This document shows positions 46,899-58,716 of a stretch of 64,000 nucleotides of DNA, piece after piece. Under the pieces are notes generated by a model. That model searched no databases. It worked only from the letters and a program-made list of their open reading frames with translations, and was not told the DNA's origin. The position numbers and the translations under genes are program-made. Source of the DNA: Polytrichum commune (lineage: Eukaryota > Streptophyta > Polytrichopsida > Polytrichales > Polytrichaceae). Positions within the stretch are counted from its first letter, which is position 1. Every line of letters starts with the position of its first letter. The DNA lies in assembly GCA_950295325.1 (NCBI GenBank), contig OX485806.1, positions 5,828,001 through 5,892,000 of the forward strand, read 5' to 3'.

Positions 46899-49800
46899 AT
46901 GGCGGAGGAAGTAGTAGACATTGTGATCCTGGGAGCCTCAGGGTTTACAGGAAAGTATGTCCTGCGCGAGCTTCTCAAGTTTGTCAACCCTCCCAATGCC
47001 CCTCCTCGCCGAATCGCCATAGCCGGCCGCTCCAAGAAAAAATTGGCCGCTGCCTTGACATGGGCATCATCATCATCCGGGGACCAAAACTTGTCTATGA
47101 ATACTAATAATAATATTAACATCCCTATTTATGAAGCCGATGTGAACAGCGTGCAATCCCTCATCTCTCTGTGCAAGAAGACCAAGGTGCTGGTGAGCTG
47201 TGTGGGCCCTTATAGAAAATATGGGGAGCCTGTTGTCCAAGCTTGTGTGGAGGCTGGGGTGGATTACCTTGACATCACTGGGGAACCCGAGTTCATGGAG
47301 AAGATGGAGCATCTCTACCACGAGAAAGCTAAGCAATCAGGTTGGTTTGTATGTAATCAATACATTTACCTTATTTTTTTCCCATATATGCATCAGATCC
47401 AAAGAGTGCACAAGGCGGATTGAGTTGAAGAGGGTTTGATCTTTTTTTCTTAATCTTTTTTTAATTTATTTAAAATATTTAACGTATGTGTGTGAGAATG
47501 TTGTGAACAAGCCATGCAACCATGTGTTGGAGCGTGTGAGGATGTCGTGAACAAGCCATGCAACCATGTGCTGGACCGTGTGAGGATGTTGTGAACAAAC
47601 ACAAGGGTGATGGGTTTCATAACCAAATTTCGCTTTAAACTGGAGATGGCATGCACATCTGCCGTCTTTTGCTTTAATTGATGTTTCGGCATGGAAATGT
47701 CATGGCTTCAGAGATTGAACATATAAGCCTGTTTTGTTTCCATCAGAGCATAATTGTGCCTTTTTATGTGTGGGAAAAGCGATCATGTGTTGGACCGTGT
47801 GAGAATGTTGCCATCAAAAACAAGGATGATGGGTTTTATACCCGAATTTCAATGTAAACTGGAGATGACATCTACATCTGCCATCTCTTGCTTAGTTGAT
47901 GGTACATTGTAATGTGGCTTCGGAGACTGAACATAGATGGGTTTCTTTCCATTAGTGCAGAAGTCTGCCTAATGATGAAGAAGGTGCTCTGCTTTTTATG
48001 TGTGGGAAAAGCAACCATATGTGCCGTGTGAGAATGTTGCAAACAAAAGCAAGGGTGGGTTTCATACCCGAATTTAACTGTCAACTGGAAATGGCATCTA
48101 CATCTGCTATCTCTTGCTTAGTTGATGGTTTGGCATTGAACTATGGCTTCAGAGATTGAACATATAGCTTATTTCGTTTCCATTATTGCAGAAGTTTGCC
48201 TAATGACCAAGAGAGTGCTCTGCTTTTGGGCCATGTGGGAATGTTGTGAACAAAAACAAGGTTACTGGGTTATATACCCGAAATTCACTGTAAACTGGTG
48301 CTGACACTTACAACTGCCATCTCTTGCTTTAGATGATGGTTTGGCTTCAGATATTGAAAATGTAGCTCGTTGTGTTTCCGTTAGTGCATAAATCTGCTTA
48401 TTGAAGAAGCAGGAGAAGAAGGTGCTCTGTTTATATGTCCTGTTAGACTTGTTAAGCCCTTCATGGCTGATGGACGTCACATGTGGTAGATTTGTATCTA
48501 GTAATTTATGCCACACAACATCTGATCAGAGTTTCAGATTTATGTCAATGTTTTGACATCCAACTAAGAGGGGAGCTTGTCGAAGATTGCCCTCCTAGCA
48601 AAAATAGGATGCTTTCTTGTATAAATATACTTCTGGCTTTTGTTTTCCTACCTCAGATTTTTGTCTTGTCTCTCCTGATTTCCTTGTGTCAAAGAAAATT
48701 GAGATCTATTTCATTCTAGTTTTTATCGATTCCTTTTGATTGGTTTGAATTGGGTATGTCACTCTGAAAGCTCTAGATAAACTCTCTCTGTCTTATTTTG
48801 TGATTTACTGGTTACGCATATATGTAAGCATTTTTTGAACCTTGAGACTTACAAGGGTTTTTTTGTTCACTGATGAGTGTCCAGTATTATTAAGCTCCAA
48901 TTTTTTTGGGTAGCAGTCCTGAACATCGTCTATTCTGCCCAAACTTGAGTATTGAGGAGATTGCCGAAGTTATTTGGCAGCAAGCAATTAGATTACTCCT
49001 ACACACACACACACACACAGACTTGGCTGTGGTATCAACAGTCAGTGGTTGAAATGAAGTTATTTTAAAGCCTTGTGCAGATATAGCCTTGATTTTTATG
49101 AGCCTATATGTTTTTAACAGCAGATTTATGCACTAATGGAAGCAAGACAACCTATATGCTCAATAAGTGAAGCCAGATTTCAATGAACCATCAACTAAGC
49201 AAGAGATGGCAGATGTGGATGCCTTCTCCAGTTTAAAGTGAACTTCAGATACAAAACATATCACCCTTGTTTTCGTTTGCAATGTTCTCACTCAGTCCAG
49301 ACTCCAAACGGTTGTGAACAAGAACAATATATATAGCCCTGTGCACATATAGCCTTGATTTTAATCCTCTCTAGTGGGACTATATCATCAATCACTTGTT
49401 CTCTTGGACTATTTTAGATTAGATTTGAGTAAAAATGATGACATGTTTTTCCATACAGGGTCTCTGGTGGTTAGTGCGTGCGGATACGACTCGATCCCAG
49501 CGGAATTTGGTGTCATTCACAACACCCAGCAATGGGATCCTCCCTCTGTCCCTAACAGTGTAGACTCTTACCTTGTCCTTGAAACTTCTGGTAAGAGCAT
49601 CAAAGGCAATTTAGGGACTTGGGAATCTGCAGTTCTTGGTGTTGCGAACCAGGCGGACCTTCAGAAATTGCGCAAATCAAGGCCTCGCCGGGCGCGTGCT
49701 CAGGTTTGTATTTCCATCAATGCCTGTACATCATTTCACTCAACCTTTCTTGAAACTAGAGCACATATAATGAAGATTTTACAGTTTTTAAAATATTTTT

Positions 49801-51949
49801 TAATGTTGTGAGGGTATGGGTATTTGAGGATACTTTTGATTTTGATACCATTCGGGTCAATATACCATGCAAAAACCTTCATACCTACGTAAAGTTACCC
49901 TAGTATTAATATGGTATTGACCCAAATAGAAACCTGGGTATACAAGGATCTGTCATCTTGTGATACCCACCAAGTATCAGTATCTTACTACTCATTATCA
50001 CAATTCCGATACCAGTTGGGTAGGTTCTTGGATACTAATATTGATATTGTGTATTGATACCATGCATTCACTTATATACTGGTCCAACATTGGTGCAAAC
50101 ATATAGGTCAAGGATACTTCAAGATAAAATTAAGGTGCACATTGTAGTCCTACCCATAGTATATACCATCGGAGGCCTACATTGCAGGTCACAATTTTTC
50201 AATTGGATGAAAAATAGTGTGCATTTGGGAGACTTCCAACAAATTGAGATTCAATTCATACCCATCATACCTGGATGGTTTCAAATTTAAATTAGAATAA
50301 GCTATCTATGTACAAAAATGTATTTCAACCAATTGAAAAAAATCATTATCCCAAATTTTCCTTGTTAGTTGGTACTAGAATTTCTGTGAATTTTGGTTAT
50401 GTGGAGAGATTGATGCAAAAACCATTCCCTGAAGTATAAGGTTCCACACTAGTTGAATGCGGGATTGCACATACTGTGGGCCATACTCTAGTACATCAAA
50501 GGGTAAATCACACTAAAAGTATGCCCACAATATTAATTATAAAAAATGTAGACTTTTGGATTCTTGACTGCTATATAGGATTTTGTGCTTTAGATGTTTG
50601 AGCATGTATTTCATTATTATCATTGTTAATTCAATTCTTCTGAAAATAATTCCCAGTGTGAGTCAGATATTGATGCGCTTCCTCAGGTAACATTTTCAAT
50701 TGGACTATCCTCTTGAAACTGATGAAATTTTGGAGCAAGCCACAACTTTGAACCTTAATCCCAGAATAATCATATCGACACTTGGAATTTTTTCAGGTAC
50801 CTGGAGGCACTACAAAGAAGCCTGGGTTAATCCATTGGGAAGAGAGTGCTGGTGGATGGGCTATACGGTTCCCAACAGCAGATGCAACAGTGGTACGTCG
50901 GACACTTGCGACTGTGGTTGAAAATCCTAATGGGTTGGTAAAACCAGGAGAGGAAGCGCCCTCAGGTGACAATCCATGGGCATCTATCAAGCCAGTTAAC
51001 TATGGGTGCTATGTAATACAGAAATCAATTGTTGGGGTGATTGGTGTGTTCATTATTGGCTTCCTTCTTGTTGCACTGGGGATGTTTAAGTTCGGCCAAA
51101 AGCTCTTGATACAGTACCCGGAGATTTTCTCCCTGGGAGCTTTCCACAAAGAGGGTCCCAGTGAAGAGGAAATACGACAGGCTTCGTTCAAGATGTGGTT
51201 TGTCGGCCGGGGTTACAGCAATGGAGCACAGGTGACTACTGCTGAATTCAACATCTTGACATGACAAAAACCCATGTATAAGATTTTGGTTCCAAAATAA
51301 TTTATAAGCAATTTTTAGCAAGGTATTATTACATGAGATTGTGTTGCAAGTCTCCAAAATAACTTGTACAACCTATGTGGAAAAAAAGAAACAAATACAA
51401 TCATGTGTAGAAACGTTTGCTTAAACTACTAGATTTTGCATAGAACTCTACTTTGTTTTCCTTTGCGTATTTGACAGTATTTGCACCCTATTTGAACTTA
51501 TTGTTCTGTTTGTTGAACAGTATTGCATCTGTTGTTGGAGAATCTCTTCAGAAGATTAAAGCTGTTTCAACAAGGGTTACTTTTCTAAGAAATGACTAAA
51601 GATCAACGATAAAAATTCTCTTTTCGTGTCTCCAATGCCCTGTTTAGGCTTTATAGACGTTAGAGGGTTAAGCCTGGACTAATCTTATTAATACTTGATA
51701 TTCTTCCAGGTGCATGCTGGTAAGAAGCCAGATAAGGAGATTGTCACGCGGATTTCGGGCCCAGAAATTGGGTATTTGACTACTCCAATTGTGTTGATTC
51801 AAGCGGCTCTTATTATGTCAGATGAACGGAAGAGGTTGCCCAAAGGAGGGGTACTCACACCTGGGGTTGTGTTTGGTGGAACTGATTACTTGCAGCGTTT
51901 GCAGAAGAATGGGATCAGTTTTGATGTAATTAGTACCAAGAAAATATAG
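46899..51949 (+). CDS. Saccharopine dehydrogenase-like oxidoreductase, four exons
   Basis: Exons: 46899-47340, 49459-49703, 50797-51231 and 51710-51949. The introns of 2118, 1093 and 478 bp are all GT-AG. The first junction splits a Gly codon; the other two are phase 0. The product is 453 aa, close to the Arabidopsis homologue I recall (At5g39410, about 454 aa). The N-terminus has a Rossmann dinucleotide fold, ILGASGFTGKYV (about residues 10-21), then AGRSKKKL, VLVSCVGPYRKYGEPVV, YLDITGE, and SACGYDSIPAEFG just after the first junction. A hydrophobic segment lies at about 308-327, and GPEIGY and LTPGVVFG are near the C-terminus. The family (SCCPDH) is named for its similarity to lysine-degradation saccharopine dehydrogenase. 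Its members are usually membrane or lipid-body associated and their substrate is unknown, so lysine catabolism should not be assumed. Both terminal exons are clear. Confidence 0.95.
47490..48480. repeat. Tandem repeat, ~220-bp unit, in intron 1 of the oxidoreductase gene
   Basis: The anchor tgggtt(t)(c)ata followed by a 'cccgaattt' stretch lies at 47611, 47830, 48056 and 48266 (periods 219, 226, 210). Each unit includes 'gtgagaatgttg', 'aaactgga', 'catctgcc(a)tctcttgctt', 'gatggt', 'cagagattgaacata' and 'ttccattagtgcagaa'. Confidence 0.8.
49000..49020. repeat. (CA)n microsatellite in intron 1
   Basis: A perfect run of AC dinucleotides of about 19 bp. Confidence 0.9.
49085..49320. repeat. Inverted copy of the intron 1 repeat unit
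   Basis: Text such as 'gcactaatggaa', 'catcaactaagcaagagatggcagatgt', 'ccagttta', 'atcacccttgttttcg' and 'caatgttctcac' is the reverse complement of the tandem units at 47490-48480. The pre-mRNA could therefore fold back on itself within the 2.1-kb intron. Confidence 0.75.
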
Positions 51950-53102
51950 AGAGGAGAGGACAACCAGTAAGCCCCTGCATTGAACGAGAATTTCACATAC
52001 TTTCAGGTCACTTTGGTGTAATGTATGTGAGTTGATGTATATGCCAACCTGTTGTCTGGTGTCTCAGGGACAGAGCAGATATGTAAGTAAAATGTACTTT
52101 CTTATGTTGGCAAAAAAAAATGTCTCTTAGATTGCAACACTTATATGGGATATAAAACTACAGCTCTTAGCAAATAGAGTGTCATTGATGTCATACATAT
52201 CTTATTTTATTTTACTTCACTTTTTCATCAGTTATGTTTAGTGTTCTCCCTCTATTCTGACGATTACACTACATTTCTGGGTTTCTCTAATGAACAACAT
52301 TTATGAATAATAAATTCTTTGTGTAGGTAGTTGAGATCTTTGTGTAGGTTGACAACATTGTCTTCTCTCCTGCTCATAAGCAACGCCTGGCTGGACTAGT
52401 ATGTTTTTACTTGCTGCAAAGTGACCATGTTTTCCTCAGAAACACATCATTGAAGAGTAATTATGTATAAAGTTCTGCACTACATTCTTCCTGTCCTATC
52501 TGTTGTAGAAAATAAGTTTTTTTCCCAAGAAATATCGACTAAACCGTCATTCCAATGAAGAGTTTGCACTGACATTTTTCACTATGTCTGTATTCCTAAT
52601 TGGTCAAAAATGACCCAAAACCCTGGATGAGAACTGCAGCAATATGTTCTGAGATTTCCTAGCCACGTAACTTCTGATTGATGAGGTCGTCCTTTTGTGT
52701 TTAATCAATGCACATGTTTGTGGTACAAAAGCCAGGCGGCCTTGCAAATTCCTAATATTAACATCTAAGGCTGCCTGCCTTCTTCCCTTGTTTGGGAAGA
52801 AAGTAGACCAGTATTGGGTGGATCATAGTGGGATCACAATTTGAAAGCTGTCAGTATGATCTTTGTTGGCGCACTTGCTTTGCTGATCACTGTGTTGTAA
52901 ATGACTCTATGACCTTAGATTGTGGGGATTCAAAATTGCTTTTGCTACTGTTACAGTAACCATAGACAGGAATCATTGTTGAGAAACCCACCTAGGTTTA
53001 TGGCGCCCATTTTGTTGCTTTTGTCCTGGGATTAAAGACTACTGTTAAATTATGACCATGAAAATTCTTTCTCACCTATCAGTGGTGATTCTACCTATTT
53101 CC
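51950..53102. other. Convergent intergenic region
   Basis: It lies between the 3' ends of the plus-strand oxidoreductase gene and the minus-strand glycosyltransferase-like gene and should hold both 3'UTRs. AATAAA-like text occurs at about 52308-52313. No exon or defined repeat was seen. Confidence 0.5.
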
Positions 53103-56100
53103 TTAAAACTTCCCAAGGAATTTTTTGTGAGGATCCCGGTAACATGTCGTAGGGTCCACTCCTACCAGAGTTTCATCGTGATTATCCATGTGCTGACCAA
53201 CCTCGGGGGGGATACCTTCACACTTGTTTTTCGTCAAAGCTGCGAGTACGGTGAGAGCCGCTTGGTCTTGTCTATGGTTACTTCTGTCGGACCCATCTGG
53301 TGCTATACATTGCCTTGTAAGAGAGCACAGGTACCACGGGCGAACCAGTTCTTTGTACCTGCAAGAACATGGCTTCAAAATATGTAATTTGATTGTTCTT
53401 ATTTTAGGGTTATAAGGGCAGTTCAAGGCTTGGAACCTATACATCATGTAAATTATATATATCTGCAATTCAATTAGTGCAGAATACCATTTTGGAATTA
53501 TGTAGTCCCTATAAGTTAATGTAAGTTTTAACCACAAAGTTTTGTTAGGTTTCTAAAGTAAATAACATCTATTTCTGTTGTAGTTGCGAATGATTCCATC
53601 CTCAGTAAACCGGTTCTTTGTACCTGTGAGCACCTTTGTTTCAAAATGTGGGACTTGATTGTTATTCAAATTCTGTAAAGTTCAGATATGTAGATATATT
53701 TCAACATGTGGATTATCAAATGAAATTATGTGGTGCTATAACCTTTTATAAAGAATACCACTTTCAAGTATTAAAGTTATGCTACATTCTCTGAGGTGCA
53801 CAATATATATTCGTGTTGTAGTTGTAAAAAATTGTTTCTCAGTAATAAATCACAACACTTTGTAATTGCAAATGGTAATCTGCACTGATTGAAAGACAAG
53901 GTGTAGCTAGGTACTACAAGCATGACAGATTATTTTGCCAACACATTATTGTTCTGATGAGCAAGGATGGATTTTGGACCTTTTCAATGTGAAGCCTATC
54001 GAGGAGCCATCACAATTGCTCTGCGACAAGTCAATGGTTGATGCCCGGAGGAATTGAAGCTGAGCTGGAAATGTCCAATCCTTAATTGAACCGCTGGTTG
54101 CTCTGGAAGCAAATCCATGCTGGGAAGTATAATCCAAAGATTGTACGAGGGATTGGGTGGTCATGTACCTGCATCCAGCATCTTGCCAAAGCACAAAACC
54201 CCTCTCCACTAGAACTCTGTGTATCATGATGGCCTTCCATGCGTATTCCCCTGCACCCATGGATCCATCCACACCATCATCAATTATTAGATTGATCCAA
54301 CACATTGAATTCGAATCGGAGGGTTTCGTTGACAGTTACACTAATAATGCCCAAACCACACAGCCATAAAGCAAGGGATTTCTTCTTCCTCTAGGATGGC
54401 AACCTTGTTGGCATCATAAAGGAAAATGTCCGATGAAAATGTATCTCTTTTCCAATTCTTAGCTTTTTTTCGTCATTTCTTCATAAGATTTTTGGGCACT
54501 ACTTTGCCATGTAATCATTCTAACACAAAAGATTCTCAAACCTGAAACCCAAAAAAACAAAAGTATTGATGCGTCATCGAGGCCACAGCATCGCCCTTCC
54601 TGTCTCATGTGGTAGCTACTACTTGCCCCTCTTAACCAATGAATGCTCTCATGTTTACAAATCTACACTAAATATGATATTTAGTGTCACCAATTCTCAT
54701 TGTCTTGCTCAATACTAATTGTAAATCGCAGTATAGTGCCACCAAAAGTAGATGTGAACCCAACAATATTTTTCATTCCTTGTAATTTTTGGGGGGATTA
54801 TGGATTTACAGTGTTGCAATTATTGTCACTTACCAAGTGCTTTTCCATCCAAACCCCAATCATCCATGACAATATATTATCACAAGTTGCTGACAAGAGA
54901 AGGTTTGGTTTTGGCCAATGGTTGAACTCATCCATCATCCATGATAGCATTTGTTCACTTATTCATAAGAAGCGTCATCTGAAACATTACCATGGTGGCA
55001 TAAAATACCATATGGCACTAAACATCATATTTAGTGTAGTCATGTGGTTTGCTTTTCTCAACTGCAGCGGTAATCTGAAACCTGTGCTCATTGCAAAGGG
55101 AATCACAATGGCCCACACCTATTGTAGCATGCAACATTACATTACTTACAATCTAGACAAAAGTGGTCGCATGGGCTGCCATGATAGGTAGGCGGAGGTG
55201 AGAACAACGTTATGGTTGACTGTAATTTTGGTCTTTTTTGTTGTTTTTTATATTGAACTCTTCATTTTTGAAGGCCCATGTTTACCATTATTAGCCCATA
55301 CAAGTTGTTGGGGCTCTAGCTTTGTGCCTTCAGCTCAATGCATGCATTGTAGGCAGCATGTGTAGTAAGCGTGGGCAACATACCCGGGCCTCATGTGCCT
55401 TGGCCTTCTGTACAGCTTGGGTTTTGGTGACCTTGCATGATTTTTTTCACGATCATTACAAGTACAATTGTTTCGTTTTGACATCTCCCTGCCCTTCCAA
55501 AATAGACAATGGATTTAACGAGGGAATGAAATCAATAGATGGAGCAGATTCTGAGGACAGAAACTTGAGAGCATGTGTCTCCTAGTCACCCAAGAGTTTC
55601 AGTGTCCTGCATTCAACCGGGAACGCAAAGATATCGAACTTGTGTACCTCGGTTTGCATGTCTACTGTTGGCAAATCAATTATCTTGTTACCCTTCTTGG
55701 GCTTGTATGGTTCCATTGCGCGTGCCCTCAGAGTTTCCCCTTTCCTTCTTAATCTCTATTTCAGGCTCCGGTGATCATGTATGATTTTTTGGCAATGAAA
55801 TAAAACTGTTTGATTTCATAACATTATTCAACGTTATGGGTTTGTTGTGTGGGTCCTAGGAATTGAATCATGGGATGTGAAAGCCTCCGCACGGTGACTC
55901 AAGATTCAGATTGAGCTCCCAGCATCCCATGGTTATATTTCCATGACCCCCAACGCTGAAGAATATTATGTTCTCACCTCCACAACAACAAAAATAAGAA
56001 TATTGGATTGAGTGCGGGGATGAAATAAAACTGATGGAAAGAATTATTGTGAGGAAAGGATTTATGAACCTGTGCCTCCCATCCACCCGAGAGCTTGATT

Positions 56101-56556
56101 GATCCGCATCCAGTCGGGGAGCGCGGAGAAATCGAATTCGCGAACCTCGGCCTGCACGTTCCACTTGAGGTTGAGCTCCCTCACCACGCACCGCAAATCG
56201 TCCGCGTCTGCGCCCCTAAACTTTTCCATCGCCCACACCACGACCGATGGCACGCGGAAACCACTATTACTTCTTCTTCCAGGGCTAGATTGATTCAAGC
56301 TGCTCATCGTCCGGGCTTCTTGGACCGCTTTTCCGATCGAGCGAAGGAAGAGCAGCCCGCTCGGGAGATGGTTGCTGCTGAACCCTGTCACTATGGTGGG
56401 CCGAACTTTGCTTGCCCGTAGTTTCGGCGGCTCGTCTCTCGGATCCGGAGTGTCCAGGTCCACAATGTGAGTGTTCTCCAAATCCGTGGCCAAATTGTTC
56501 TCTGTTTGTGTGAGGTACCGCCTCGTCCTCCCTACCACCGTGTCTTTGCAACGCAC
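53103..56556 (-). CDS. Uncharacterised glycosyltransferase-like protein, 3' three exons
   Basis: Exons (minus strand): up to 56556-56070, 54250-53980 and 53358-53103. The junctions are GT-AG with matching phases (1, then 2), and the three exons sum to 1014 nt, 337 aa plus stop. Motifs in order: PTIVTGFSSNH (53-63), VPSVVVWAMEKF (102-113), REFDFSALPDW (139-149), NQALGWMGG (153-161), EYAWKAIMI (164-172), VLWQDAG (182-188), DWTFPAQL (220-227), NCDGSSIGF (241-249) and SNHRQDQAAL (279-288). This pattern (YAWK, L-W-x-DAG, N-H-R-x-DQA) is that of uncharacterised plant and algal proteins with a nucleotide-sugar-transferase look. I recall it as DUF1647-like, unverified. Secretory location and sugar transfer are inference. 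The first exon begins at an acceptor (ag before GTG at 56556), so the N-terminus with any signal anchor lies upstream and was not found. Confidence 0.72.
53320..53700. repeat. Tandem duplication spanning the last-exon splice acceptor
   Basis: Text around 53343-53395 (accagttctttgtacctgc, gcttcaaaat, ttgattgttctt) recurs at 53609-53665 (accggttctttgtacctgtg, gtttcaaaat, ttgattgtta), about 263 bp apart. On the gene's strand this duplicates the intron end and the first bases of the last exon, giving a decoy acceptor. Confidence 0.6.
54663..55039 (+). mobile_element. MITE family M1, copy C, in an intron
   Basis: It starts CTACACTAAATATGATATTT and ends CATATTTAGTGTAG, 377 bp. It is the best-preserved copy and sits within the 1.8-kb intron of the glycosyltransferase-like gene (between 54250 and 56070). 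Confidence 0.8.
55575..55745 (-). pseudogene. Decayed duplicate of a glycosyltransferase-like exon
   Basis: On the minus strand this stretch reads ARAMEP...TEVHKFDIFAFP before a stop. That parallels VWAMEK...AEVREFDFSALP of the functional exon at 56070-56556. Plus-strand text matches in order ('cacccaagag', 'tgcattcaaccggga', 'gcaaagatatcgaactt', 'acctcggtttgca'). It lies inside the intron of the same gene, so it is a local tandem duplication that decayed. Confidence 0.6.
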
Positions 56557-57292
56557 CTAAGGTTCCACAACTACCAATGTTAGAGAATGTTTTGTAGAGA
56601 GTGAGAGAGTGAGAGAGAGCATTGACGTCAACTTGCATGTGGTTGAGGTAAATGAGAGATGCTTTACCCATTAGTATAGACTTTGTTTGTGGGTACATAT
56701 GTAAACCCGGGATGGGTAAATTCACGGAGCTAAACTTTAAGCGGAGTCCTACTCCTGCTACCTCGTGTTGGAGGTGGTGTCTTTTTTGAAAGCATTTTAA
56801 AGTTTGTTCAGTCGCTTGGTTCATTGCTACTAGTTGTATCGGCCCCTCGACCATGTCAAAGCAGTTTTGCAAAAGGCAACAACAACGAGGGAATGCATGG
56901 ACACATCATGATCAGAGTGAAGTAAGTTTTCCTTGACTCGGGCCATGTGCCAGAAGTGCAAACTTGCGATGATCGCACTCTTGAAGAGGAGAAGTCCTCT
57001 TGAAGAAGGTTGTTGCTCTCTTATGTGTATGTGCATAACTGCATGCTACCATTTCTCAAGCATTGAAGTCATGCTGCGATGATCGACCTACATGGATGAC
57101 TGGCCTACCTGTGTACTCAATTGCCTTCCATTCTTGAGCATTTAAGTGATGCGGCAAGTGGCCAACTTTTGAGTCATTTTTAGCTACTCGCTAAATTACA
57201 TTATCCTCATACAATAGGTTCCAAGTTCACCCGCAAGTGATGCTTCCTCAAATGAACTGATCACCAATGGGAGATGATAGAGTTATACTTTG

Positions 57293-57605
57293 ATTCAACC
57301 GGAGTTTTGGTTGGGAGTTGGTTGTTTTGCAGAGGTCAAAACTTTTCATGTTCAGTGAGTTCCGGTGCATGTTTTGAGTCGGTGTGGAGGTTTGAACGAA
57401 AAACAATCCATATAGGTTCACTGCCAACCAAACACATTGAACACCTCTTGAAATGCCAAAATGAGTTTGGCCCTCAATGAACCGACATAGATTGTTCTTT
57501 GTTCAACCCTCCACACCGACTCCAAACATACACCAAAAACCTCCCAAACATGACAAGTTATTGTATCCAAAAAAACCAACACCCAATCAAAACTCCAGTT
57601 GAATT
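57293..57605. mobile_element. Foldback element with ~125-bp inverted arms
   Basis: The left arm (from ttcaaccggagttttggttg to about 57415) pairs with the right arm (about 57482-57605, ending caaaactccagttgaa). The arms share, inverted, 'gagtcggtgtggagg.ttgaac' and 'aacaatc.at'. The loop is about 65 nt. No ORF with support was seen. It could be a MITE or a source of small RNA. Confidence 0.7.
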
Positions 57606-57954
57606 AAAGGATTATTCTTATATGTCCCATGTGTTTCTTTACTTCACCTCTACTTCTTGTGCCCCCATTTCAAAAAGCCCCAGCTCAAAGAAAGAGAGAG
57701 ATCAATCCCACATGTACTAAAGAAAAGCTATGAAAGCACGGAAAAGGGATAAGCATGCTAGCAAAAGGTCATCCATTCCAAAATCAATATGACTCCCAGC
57801 TTGTTGTTTGCAGTGAAGCGATCAAATACACTATACTAAAAACTATAGTGTCCAAACAACCAATTTGAGATATTGCATGAGATATATATAGTAAATAAAT
57901 ATAGCATTGTGTGTAATTATAATAGTGAGTGACACTAAATATGATATTTAGTGT

Positions 57955-58240
57955 ACTAATAAGATTGACATGCCTAATTTGATTACTTGCTCAATCAGAC
58001 ACCTATGTTTGAGTTGTTAGGTGTGGATGCAAAATTGGACACCAAAAAGATGTGTGTTAAAAAAGACGAGACTGTCTTCTCAAACTCCATAGTCATCAGA
58101 ATTGGGGGGCCCAAAATGACCACTTAATGAGTACGGAAATATCCACTTTGATAGTGAATAAGATATTCATATGAGCTCCAAAAGTTGTGAGGAAAGTGGG
58201 TACGGCCTAGATTTGGATTTGCTAGCCATCGCGTATCCAT
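57955..58240. repeat. Dispersed repeat family D, copy
   Basis: Same motif order as 22430-22700: 'ttgattactt', 'gacacctatgttt', 'accaaaaagat', 'gacgagact', 'ttgatagtgaataagatattcatatgagctc', 'gatttggatttgctagccatc'. Confidence 0.55.
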
Positions 58241-58307
58241 TGCATGCACTTTACAAAGTGCATGGAATACTTACAAAGTTTGGTATATTCTGCATCATAA
58301 CATTTGT

Positions 58308-58691
58308 GTACTAAAACATTGTCATGGACAATTGAAATTTGGATGAAAAATCACTCAGTAAGTGATGGCGATTGCACCATTGTAAATCTATAGTGCCCAA
58401 ATCGTTTTACAAATGACAAACAATGTTAGGTTTACATGTAGTGTTGGTGACACTACATGGGCAGTTTACAATTAGTATCGAGCAAGACAAACATAAGATC
58501 ATTCAAACATAGAAGCTTGTCCATAATCCTGAGCACTTTTCGCGAATCTCTCCCAGGATCCACACCTGGGGGACTAACTCAGGCTGAATCTGAGAGCTTT
58601 TTCTGGTGACAGGGTGTGTTGTTTGAACAGAGTGCACCATCTGAATAATGTTATGATTACAATTTGTGACACTAAATACAACATTTGGTGT
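58308..58691 (-). mobile_element. MITE family M1, copy D, inverted and interrupted
   Basis: Reverse-complement matches to copies B and C run from about 58308 to 58495 ('ttcatccaaatttcaa', 'aacctaacattgtttgtca' and 'tgtcttgctcgatact' in the sense reading), with the terminal part at about 58660-58691 (gacactaaatacaaca). About 160 bp of unrelated DNA separate the two parts. Confidence 0.55.
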
Positions 58692-58716
58692 GATTTTCAA
58701 GGAGGAGGAGAAGAAA

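Noticed and set aside
56095-56421. Plus-strand ORFs at the glycosyltransferase-like exon
   Set aside because: Antisense shadows. The minus frame has the conserved motifs and splice phases.
56285-56872. 195-codon minus ORF overlapping the same exon in another frame
   Set aside because: Where it overlaps the exon its frame lacks the conserved motifs. The rest may or may not contain the missing first exon, but nothing in it is recognisable.
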